Part shown: piece after piece, positions 7,625 through 18,300 of the stretch | Layout: each line of letters opens with the position of its first letter | Position numbering within the stretch: the stretch's first letter is position 1 | Assembly (NCBI GenBank): GCA_964530005.1 | Contig: CAZGZD010000001.1 | Span: forward strand, 55,308-119,307 | Origin: CAZGZD01 sp964530005 | GTDB taxonomy: Bacteria; Patescibacteriota; Microgenomatia; UBA1406; GWC2-37-13 | Direction: 5' to 3' | Length of the DNA: 64,000 nucleotides | Position numbers and translations under genes: made by a program | The notes under the pieces: generated by a model | Told to the model about the DNA's origin: nothing | Seen by the model: only the letters and a program-made list of their open reading frames with translations | The model's database searches: none

Positions 7625-9316
7625 TTAGGAAAATTCTCGAGTAAAATATCTCACAATGCTATCCCGTCGAGAAATAAGGGTTTGTGCTACAAAATCACTC
7701 AGTGAATCAACCTCTCCATCTTGAAGTTTTTGCTGCAAAGCCTCAAACTGTCGCTGAGCACCGCTCGTCCACTCCACGTCCCGTGCATATTTTGCATTAC
7801 CCTTAGCTGTAGGATCATCGGCTACTTTTGTTGCAAGTTTTTGTTGTTGAGCCTTAATCATCTCCAGGTATAGCTGAACCTGTGCGATTGATCCGTCCTT
7901 ATCCTGTGGATATTCGGCAGCCGCGACAGCCTCTCTAATCTCGCCATCTCCCACCCGCCTCAAGCGCTCAACTTGCTGCGATATAAGACCCTTATCTTTT
8001 ACCACTATTTGCCCAGAGTCGCGACCACCTTCAACGGTCAATACTTGTGCGTATGCTTCATTTACCGGCACATCTCCATTGGGATCTGCATCTGGTATAG
8101 TGCGCACAATATCCCACAGATTCTGTGTTGTTAATTCAGCAGGGAACTCTTTTACTCCCCCAGTTGCACGGGCATATAAAGCACCACCATGGTCGATAAA
8201 AGCAACCTTATCACCCTTCATCATTACATTGTGCGGGCGCCTATTGTACTGATTGTGCCAGATATCAACCAAAAGTCCTTCCTTAAGGATCGGGCTATCA
8301 TGATACGCCTCAGATAATACAAAAGGATCAACCTCCTCAGTGTATGCTTCCAGAAAACCAACAACAAGGACTTTCTCTCCATCTACTTCCTGAATTGTCG
8401 TCTCTGGTACTGGTATGCCCATAGAGCGCATAAGTCTGTTCTCCACTACCTCAGCCTGAAGGGTATGGATCGGTGCTCGTTTGACTATAAATCGCCTACC
8501 TTCTGCAGTCTTCCATATCTCAACGCCGTGAGATGCCTGCTGCATGTCCTTACCCTCAACTAATCGTCTGTCAAGTTTTGCGTGAGCAATATCAATAAAA
8601 TCAGGATTAAGCTGTGCTCTGTCTTTTATGATTCCGCGACTTACAGCCTGCTGCAGTACCCATTCTCGAAGTTTTGTATTGTCGGCTAGAAGTTTATCGG
8701 CAAAAACACCAGAATTTGCTGCCCCTTGAGGATCTACACTTTGAAGTAGAAGATTGAGCTTTTGTTGTAAAGCTTCGGTCGACAGTCCTGTATTTATGGT
8801 CTGAATTTTGACCTGGCCATTTATCACACGAATTCTATTTTTGACAGGATTCTGATCGGCGCTCTTGGCTCCTTCTGTATGAGTCCATTCCAACTTTGGC
8901 GACTGCCCCCATTGATCAGCACGCACAGCATATGCCAGGACGCTCAATTCTGGTGAGACAGTCAGATCTGTCGCAATACCAAGTTTTTTAAGCTCAATCA
9001 ACACCTCTTCCAGCTGCGGCACTACCTGTCTGTCAACTTTTTGATAAAGCAATTTTGCCTCAAGTGTCTGGTGCATTTGATCAATCGCATCTTCATCTAT
9101 AGCTCCTTCTTGTTGACCTCTTACTCTTTTACCTAAAAGGTCTTCAAAAGGCTTGATGTATCGAGTCTCTCCTTGACGGGCTATATGCATAGTAATTTTG
9201 TCTGCAGACGTAGGAAGGCGCATATTCTCCCCCTCAGGAGCTTGAGCAACTGCTTTGGGCGGAGGCCGATTATCTGGTCTTGGAGGCATTGAAATTTCTG
9301 TTCTAATATCTGTCAT
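7625..9316 (-). CDS. HipA/PI3K-fold kinase-like protein
   Basis: A 563-residue soluble protein. The second half carries kinase-like signatures: a strand with Lys (RRFIVKRAP, about residue 277), a helix with Glu (AEVVENRLMRSMGIPVP), a hinge (VLVVGFLEAY), a catalytic-loop-like NRRPHNVM near 356-363, and a metal-loop-like FIDHGGALYARATGG near 370-384. The last motif resembles HipA-like and PI3/4-kinase-like proteins. Residues 1-260 are helical and unrecognised. It lies 20 bases after the giant phosphatase gene on the same strand, so the two are probably co-transcribed; a kinase beside a PP2C-bearing protein suggests opposing activities. Substrate (protein, lipid or small molecule) cannot be told. 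Confidence 0.55.
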   Translation of the reverse strand: MTDIRTEISMPPRPDNRPPPKAVAQAPEGENMRLPTSADKITMHIARQGETRYIKPFEDLLGKRVRGQQEGAIDEDAIDQMHQTLEAKLLYQKVDRQVVPQLEEVLIELKKLGIATDLTVSPELSVLAYAVRADQWGQSPKLEWTHTEGAKSADQNPVKNRIRVINGQVKIQTINTGLSTEALQQKLNLLLQSVDPQGAANSGVFADKLLADNTKLREWVLQQAVSRGIIKDRAQLNPDFIDIAHAKLDRRLVEGKDMQQASHGVEIWKTAEGRRFIVKRAPIHTLQAEVVENRLMRSMGIPVPETTIQEVDGEKVLVVGFLEAYTEEVDPFVLSEAYHDSPILKEGLLVDIWHNQYNRRPHNVMMKGDKVAFIDHGGALYARATGGVKEFPAELTTQNLWDIVRTIPDADPNGDVPVNEAYAQVLTVEGGRDSGQIVVKDKGLISQQVERLRRVGDGEIREAVAAAEYPQDKDGSIAQVQLYLEMIKAQQQKLATKVADDPTAKGNAKYARDVEWTSGAQRQFEALQQKLQDGEVDSLSDFVAQTLISRRDSIVRYFTREFS

Positions 9317-9336
9317 GTGAATTAGAGATGCTTAAT

Positions 9337-12300
9337 TTATATTTGTGGCTCAAATCGTTCACCTGTCCCATACGGCCCGTGCTGGTAGTCATAATGTTCC
9401 AGACCGGCGAAGAATTCCCGAATCTTAGCATCTCGATCATCTAGATCCTTCCATGTATATCGAGGAGCTTCTGTTCCCTCGGGAATAATGTAGAATCCGC
9501 GTGCTGGAGTACGCCTCATTCCCATGCGCTCACCTGGTTTATAATCAAGCGTGGGGAATGCTGCTTGATAAAGCTCCTCAAGTGCATCCGGATTCTCCCG
9601 CACCGCCCCCAGCAGCTTATTCAGCTCTACCTCCGACATCTCATACTCCACATAAGCCGGAGTGAAAGTCCCCTCAGCACGACTATCAGGGGCTTTATCA
9701 TCCTGGAAAAACTCCATCCTCAGGATCTTATTACCCTCAACCGTTGAGGGCATAATTCGCACATACTGTTGATCAACCAACTCAGACAAACGTTTTCTTG
9801 CTTTATATACATCATTCAGAACTTCATTTACCGTATCAACTCGTCCATCTCGTACATAATTCAGCCAGTCTGGCCCATGATCAGAAAAATGACCTTCACT
9901 TCGAGCGGTTACTTCTTTTGGTACCTTACCTCCACTTGTCTCACCTACATACGTGCCAGCCGGGAGCTTACCGTGGACGTTTTTCCCCGGTATCTTGATC
10001 TCTACCTCTTCACCCAGGTCGACTGTAGCTTCGGCGGCTGTGGGCGCACCTTCGGCAGATGCTGGCTGAGGCGTGACGATTTCTTTCTTGTCAGCCTTTG
10101 GTAAATTCAGGGACTTAAAATGCTCTCTTAGTCCATAAGATCTTTCTAAGACTGATTCAGAAATTGTTTGGATATTCGGATATTCCGGATCGATTTGTAA
10201 AGGTCGATTTACGTGACCATCTCTTCTTCTCTCGCTTCTATCATATTCAGGATATTTCGCTTTAAAAACATCCAATAGAATAGATGGATCTTTTGCCAAA
10301 ATTGGGTTAAGCCGACTAGAATCTTCAGCTGGCAAAACTATGGCATAATCTGTATGTGAATGACCTCGAGAATCACCCTGTCTATCGTTAAAAGTAACTA
10401 CAAATACAGACTCACCTTTTTTAGTACTGAGACCAATTATCCGGGCATTAAATTCAGGTCCATTTTTCTCCTCATCAACAAAAGCTATTGACCATACTTG
10501 TTCACCCGTCAATGCACTCTCAATTATGCCCGCAGCTTGGCCATCTGTAAAAACTACCCCATGCCCCATAGGTCCTCCAGCAAATCTACCAAGAATGCCA
10601 TGGGAATATTTGTGATCTGGATCCGTGACTAACTCATTGACAGTGGCTGTGCGATCCTCAACAGTAAGAGGACTTTCTGGAATTGAGATAGTAGACTCAG
10701 CGGGTACGACTGGTTCGGCTACAAGTGGAGATACTGGCATTTCTTCATCTGGACTTGCTGGCATGTGTGTAGCGACAGGTGCTGTGGCCTCAACAGCTAT
10801 TGTATCCTCAGTGCGAGGAGCTATATATTTGGCTGCAACAGCCGACATATTTGCTATTCCCTCCTTGGAAAGAACGCTATATCCGATCAGTCGACTCACG
10901 ACATCTCGGGGAGCAATATCTCGAGTGACAAGTTCTTGTATTACCTCATGGTAGGGCTTCTCAATTCCATCCCACAGTCCATCGGTCGTCAATACAATCT
11001 GCTCAATGTCATCGAGCTTGCCATTGAAAAATTCGGGGTTGGTGTCTGGCGACTTGAAGCCAAGGCACTTGCTTAGAAGAGCCACACCATCAACATCCAC
11101 CTCGTGTGCGTCAGTCGTGAGCTGCTCGGCAGATCCAGCGGATACCTTATATGCACGCGAATCGCCTAGATTGGCTCCTATATAACTACCATCATCGTTG
11201 AGCACGACGACGACGAGAGTGCTGGCTCCATCTATGCCTTCATCACGATTGGCTAATTCAATGTGCTTTTGTGTTGTCCGAACTGCCTCGCGAAGAGCCT
11301 CTTCTGAACTCAGCCCCGCATCTTTTGCTGCGCTATAGTGCTCACTTATTGTATCCACAGTGATCTGACTGGCACGCTCACCTCCACTGTGACGACCTAC
11401 GCCATCAGCTGCAATAAGCACTGTCTGACCATAAGTATCAAGTCGCAGGACTTTCACCCTATCTTGATTAGCTTGCTGCTCACCTTGCTCAGTACCGCTT
11501 ACTACAATATATGGTCCTTGCCATCCCCAATCGATTTCTTCTGCATTAGGCCGATCATTCAACTTAAAGGCTTTTATTCTGTCTGTCAAAATAAATTCAT
11601 CTACCGTCGATGCGGCTTCTGTTGGCCTGTGAATTACATCATCCCCTACCCGACCAAGGTTGCGCACGCTACGAGTTACTTTTCCTGCTACCCCCTTTGC
11701 CATACTTACTCCAGTCCTGAGTCGCGATTTTTTACCTTTTTTTTCTAACTTTCTCAGAATTTTTTTTAATTCTTTGTCACTTGTTCGTCTATCACTTACT
11801 TCAGCCGTATCTTGGTCGAAAAACGTAGCTCCGTCGCCAGCTGGCTCTCGATCTGTTCGTATGGTAGCTGGCGTTTCGGTGACGGATGCCGGGGTAACAC
11901 CGGGTTCTGTATGAAATCTGTTTATATCAGCATCAGCCTCGGCGGATGAGGTATCGGCTGGCGTACCGGTAGTGCCTGTATCTCCCTCAATAAGATCATC
12001 TCCTCCTAGATCTTCTACATTAAACTCAGTCGAGCGACGAGATGCGGCTTCGCTGGTTTGATCCACCGTTGCGGCGCTTGACTCGCGCGGATTTTCGGTA
12101 CGCACTATTACTGCCTCCTCAAGATCGGGATCTAAGACAACATCTGCCTCCAGATTCACGCCTTGTCCACGAAAACTCTCAAGCGATTCCTGACTATCTT
12201 TAATAAATTGATTTACCGCATTGATTTCATCTGCGAATTCTTTGGGATTCTTGGGCACCTCCAACTCGCCTCTATAGTCGGCTACTGTACCGGCGACCTC

Positions 12301-15300
12301 GGCTATAATCTGCTCCCATCGATACAACTCGTATACTCTCTCTGGCACCATCACTGCGGCTTTGCTGCTTCCTGCTGTGATTTTGCGAATCTCGTTGGAT
12401 TTGGGATCACTGTTTGGGTATATATATACTTCTGAAGAATTTACATTTGTCATATTTATACCTTCTGCCTCCTCAACCACAGATTGAAATACAGACCATA
12501 GCGGTTCATTGGCCGCAAACACCATATGAAGATTGCGTGCCTGTGCTACAAATCGGTCGAGCTGTGCGAGTTCGGCATCTGTAAGATGTACTGTATCTTT
12601 GAATCGCGCTACACTATCCCCCTCGGGCTTGTGAATAGACTTTTGCCATATCTGTGTCAACAGATCTGAATCCCAGTCTTGTGTAAGTACTCGATCGACC
12701 GGAAGCACACGCTCTTTGGCTAGTTCTGGTGACTGCTCAGACCCCGTATGGGAGGATTCGGGTTGAGTACCATCGGATGCTATGCGCATCGTGGCAACAG
12801 CCAGATCATCATCTGGGGCAGATCGCAGTGCGTTTTTGCCAGCTACTTCCCTGGCTTCACGAATAATCATATCCGCCAGATATGCCGGATCATCCCCATA
12901 TCCTTCACCAACTCCTGCGCCGCTGAGACGTTTGACTGTATCTTGAGTGAGATTAAGTTTTATACCACGAGACATTATCAAAATCTCACTATCTTGAGGA
13001 GTAAGGTCAACATTGTGTATGCTGGGACTAAGCTCTGCACCAAAGAACATACCCAATAGTCTTCGCTGAGTAAAGTAATCACGAGCATTCTCTGTTCTAC
13101 TTGGTAGGTAGGATCGAAGCTGGCCTTGTCGTGTATTTGTATCCAACTGCTTACGATAATACTCGTATTGCTTGCGCGTGATCTTGCCTTGCATAAGATC
13201 CAAGCGCAGCTGATCATCGTCCTGTGTAATCTGTCGAAGCTCGCCTTGACCTGTACGAGCATATGCCGCACCGGTGCCAAGGTGCATGATCACGGCAGAG
13301 GGAACCTCTTCACCATTTACGACTCGTGTATAAAGCTGTACTACAGTCCCACCTATGGACATGCGTGGCTCTTGATCTGCACCTATTATATTGGGTATAA
13401 GCGCAAGCTCGCGACCGATTTCTGCTTGAATCTGCAGATATGCCCGTTCAATCTGTGCTTCCGAGGGATTCGCTGGAAGCTGGGTAAGGATCCGGGTGGT
13501 GACATCAGCTGCTTTGGTAGCAATCTCTTGTTGACGCGGTAGGTCTGGATTGCGCTCCCCAGAATCAAACATTGCGGTGAATCCTCGAACGGAATCTTGT
13601 GCCACAACTACTTCTTGTCTGTCTGGATGATTCTTGGCAGACTCTATTTTGTACACAGAAGCATGACCTTCATGACTCTTTTCTGATGTAACACGCAAAG
13701 CTCGAGCATCCTCAGGCTGGCCTTTTAGTTCAGGAAATCCATCATTCAACGTGACTGTCTCATGACCTGGCGACGTCTCCCCATACGAGCCAACTCGAGA
13801 TCTTTCTATCTCCACGAGTACTTCCTTGGCATCGGGAGTAAGTGTGGGCGCTGCAAGCTCGCCTCGAGGCAGAACGTGAACAATGGCCTTTGACGCTTCA
13901 GGAGATGGTTGCGCCTCGGGTTCGAGCTCGACAACAGTCGCCCCATCCGCACCTGAAACTGTTGATTCAGCAGGTGCAACTGATCCTGCTTCATCTGTTG
14001 ATGGTGTTGCGCCTGTGCGGATTGTTACTGGGGTTTCGACTATGGGGGCTGCGACTGCTGGAGGAGGAGGCACTACTATGGCATCGGCATCCCCGGCTGT
14101 CGTGGACGGAGTGACGGGAACTACTGGTGGTACAGTTGACTCAGGGATTGCAGTTTCAGTTTGTTCAACCGGCTCACTTAGTGGAGTTGCTGGTACTGTA
14201 TCTCTGGGAGTTTCTCCAGTTGTTGCTGTTGCTTCGTGTGATGTTTGCGAAGGCGGTGTTGTTATCGTAGGAGTCGATGACAACTTCTTGACAATCACGA
14301 TCGTCGTGTTGTCTGCGCCACCTGCCTCATTGGCTGCCATAATCGCGCTACGAACCATATCTTTTGGAGTATCCGACATCACGGCAAATCTCCAGATTTC
14401 TGTTGTGGGATCATGCCTTGTACTAGCCCACAGTCCATCTGAGGTAAGAAGTAAGTGCGCTTCGTCATTAAGCTTTCCTGGGAATATATCCACATCTACA
14501 GTCGGCTTATGCCCTATTGCTCTTGTGAGGGTGCTGCTTCGCTCATGAGTATATGCTTCCTCTTGAGTAATGCGACCCATATCTGCAAGCTCTTGAGCAA
14601 CAGAATGGTCTTTGGTGATCTGAGATACTGCAGTCATCTCACCGATGGTATATCCACGGGAGTCACCAACGTTGGCAAGTAAATAGGATCCATCGTCTTT
14701 TAGAACCGCAGCAACTACTGTGGTACCCATTCCGCGAAGGTCTGGATTGCTTTGTCCCTCTTGGTAGACTGCTTCATTTGCTCGCTCGATCGCCACACGC
14801 AAAGCCTCCTCTTCGGCCATGCCGCTTATTCGAAGAGCCGTATATTCCTCCCGCACCTTTTTTGTGGCAATTCCACTCGCTTCAGCTCCTCCTCTGTGGC
14901 CACCCATACCGTCGGCAAGGATAAAAAGGCTCTCACCTAAATCATTTAGTCTGGTTTGAGTGAATTGGTCCTGATTATTTTTTCTCACTCGCCCCTTATC
15001 TGTTCCGGCAGCCCATAGATAAGGTCCCATCTCACCCGACTCAACTCTGTCTCTTGCGTCTTTTGCCCCTTCAGTCGTCTCAACTGTAGCAGGTGCTTCC
15101 GTTGAAGACGATGGCGCTTCTTCTCGAGCCCCTGGTTTTCTTCTGGCTTTCTCCTCTCTCCTCACCCTTATTCTCTCTCTTCGAGTAGTAGGCGTGATGT
15201 CTGTCACTGAAGCATCTCCCGTATCTATCACTGACGGCTCACTGGGTGGAGTTGATGGTTCTGTTGGAGCTGTGGGCTCGGGCACTACAGTTTCAGTTGG

Positions 15301-18300
15301 TTCAGGTGGCGGAGGAGGCGCTACTGTGACATCGGCATCAGCGGCTGCCGGTGTAGGAGTTGGTTCAGGCGCCGCGGGAGGCTCTACGGGAGTAGGAACC
15401 AGGGGCTCAGCTGGTGTTGGTTCTGCCGGTGGAGCTGGTGGCTCCGAAGGGGCTGGTGTGGGCGGTTCAGGGGTTGGCGGTACGGCTGGCTCCGGTGCAG
15501 GAGAAGATTCAGATGCTGCTGGTTCAGGTGGCGCAGCTGGCTCGGGGGCTGCAGTTTCAGTTGGTTCAGGAATTGGCGGAGGAGGTGTAGTCGGCGCAGG
15601 AGTTGGTGTGGGAGGGATTGGTGTGGGAGGGATTGTTGAATTTCTAAACATAACACTTGCACGACCATCTTTGACGATAAACCCCTCGACAACCCACCCT
15701 CCGGATATTTTGCCATTAATATATGTAGCTAGTCCACTATGAACACTATCTAGTTGGGCACTGATCTGATCTTTGACTAAAGAATGCCTTCCTTTAAAAG
15801 TTAGCTCTTTTTTAGTCGGTACAAGCATATTATGATCATCTGTCTTATACTGCACATCAACCAAAGTCGTCTTGCCGCCCCTTATCAATCCATGGCCTTC
15901 TATACTACCTTCGATAATCAATCTGTCTCCATCGATTCTAACCTTGCCGTCTTTCATCTCATCTAGACCTTTTTCTTTCAGTTTTTCATCTATGGGCTTT
16001 TTGGCAAATTCATTTAGATTTTCTTCAGTAAATTCGATCCTAGCCTCAGCTCCTACAACATCGGCAAGCGTTTTTTCGATACTTACAAAAATGTCTCTCC
16101 CCGGCTCTGTCTCAAGTGGAATCGATGCTGGAGCTTCTGTTGGTGTGCCAGGAGTGGGTTCTGGAGGGGTTCTGGTTAGAGGGGTTGAGGGAGTTGTAGG
16201 TCGAACTGGGGCTGGGGGAATCTCACCTGTGTCGATTCGCCTCAAGATATCAAGAGCTGCTTGAGATACCACTTCTGACCGGATCTTATTTATCCATTTT
16301 TTAGCCTCATCTTTTTCATCATAATCAAATTTGCCCGTTGTGTCTTTGGGATCTGGCAATAATCCCTGATGGCGGCTGGCGCTGGATATCCAGACATTTG
16401 GAGTAAATTCTGGTATGTGCAAACTTATGACCTGTGGGCCACCCTCGACAACAGCCGCAATATGCGCAAATCCTGTGTCATTGCTAAGCACCAGATCTTG
16501 ATGCTTAAGCAGCACACTGTTTTGCGCCATATCTCCTGTTATAAATCTAGCATTCTCAATACCCCCAAACACTCGCTCCAATTCCTCCTTCGAATAACTA
16601 CCCTTGGTATTGATGAATATGTTTACTTCAGTATCCGGCTGATCTGCCCGTATTTTCTCAATTACCTGCTTCCATTGATCTAGTGAATATCTTTTTGCAG
16701 TCAAGCTTGCCTCAATGACTATACCAACTTGTTTTTTGGACGAATCGATCTTATATTTATCGACAAGCTCTTGATACATCTCATCTGCATTAGCTGGAAG
16801 ATCTATTCGTGGACGTGCGTGTACCAGACTCGGCGGAGATATGCTCAACAACTCTGCCAGGTATTGACTGAATCGATCATCCCCTGCTCTATCATAATCA
16901 TACAGACCAACTGATGATGAGAATAAGTCTGAGGCTATAATAGTGTTATTGTCAGATCGTGCAACTCTGGGCTGCGCCGAATGATGGTCGAACTCAAAAA
17001 CTACAGCATTTTGGATACCCTTGCTGCGAATGAGTTCCATCGACCTTTCCACTCCTTCGTATCGTTTCGTCGTTTCTAATTGAATATCTAAGTTCTGTAC
17101 AAAAGGTTCAAGTAGCTTGTGGACATTGGATGGAGCAACTATGGTAACGTTTTTATCGGCGCCGCGGCTTCTTAAAAGTTTGGTAATACCATCTACATAT
17201 GCTGTTGATAAGACTGTATCGCCTATTGCTCCTGATAATACGATATATACATCATCAGTCGCCATAAATGCGGAGTGCAGCTCTGCCAGAAGTCTTTCGC
17301 CGTCTGCAGATTCAAGAGCACCTCCGCCCTCCACAAAATCAGCTATTCTTTTGGGTTTGCCTTCGGGACCGCGATATCTATCTACACTAAAGTCTCCATA
17401 GTTAAAGTATGTAATTTGCTCTTGTGCCTCCTGAAGTGGTTCAAGCGCAAACCGTGGGTAAAATGGCACAGGAATGATTGGGATATATGGTATGCCAGCC
17501 GGTGCTTCAGCCCCAGGTGGAATAAGCTCCATCGGAGGAGTCGGACGAAGGTTCAGGATAGTCTCATGACGAGGTTCGTGAAAGTGGATAGAGTTGTCCC
17601 CCCAATGGTAGTGAGGATCCTGGATCTGAAACGCAGACCCACCCAGCGATCTATGATCCCATTGAGTGATTACCCCGTCCTTAATCCGTATATCTCTAAG
17701 GATGACGCGGTCATGGTCTGAGGCATTGACCCAATCCCATTTGTCACCATGTTGCACAAGTTCTGTCCCCTTGAGCATATGTACCTTGTGACCATCTATC
17801 AGTTGGGTCACCATGTGTCCTCGCTCTATACCATTTCCAAAATACTCAGGTATAAGTTGGTCACCGTGGCGTATTGTCCAGCCTTCTCGCAACAGCTCGT
17901 CTCTCACTTCACGACCAAGTTGGGTATTTTCATGAAATCCACGTCCAGCCAGCAAGTGTCCGTTGTGCATCAGCTTAAAATACGGCACCTCCTCATGTGC
18001 TGGCATACCGGGTAGCCCTGTGTTGGGACCGAGCTTCTCACCTGTTATACGATTATAGAATCCGATCTCGTTGGATGCCCAGTTATGCCTACCTTCGATA
18101 TTTGAGGTGAGCCTCACAGTATTGTTTTCTCCTTTATGCCCCATAAAAAGCTCGTTTAGTCGCTGTTGTAGCAGTGTGTCTCTTGGGGGTCCCGCTTGAT
18201 GTAAAGCCTCCACCACATGTTGTGCTGCCTGCTGCATACCGACTCCTACACCAAGTCCCGCTATTCCACCCACAGCACCGGCAAGGGCCACACTACCGCG

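Noticed and set aside
13883..14548. Long open frame on the plus strand (221 residues) opposite the giant gene
   Set aside because: It is the reverse of a Pro/Ala/Thr/Val-rich linker region; composition is Ala/Gly/Ser/Val-rich, with no promoter or domain. The same holds for frames at 15194-15742 and 19481-20095.
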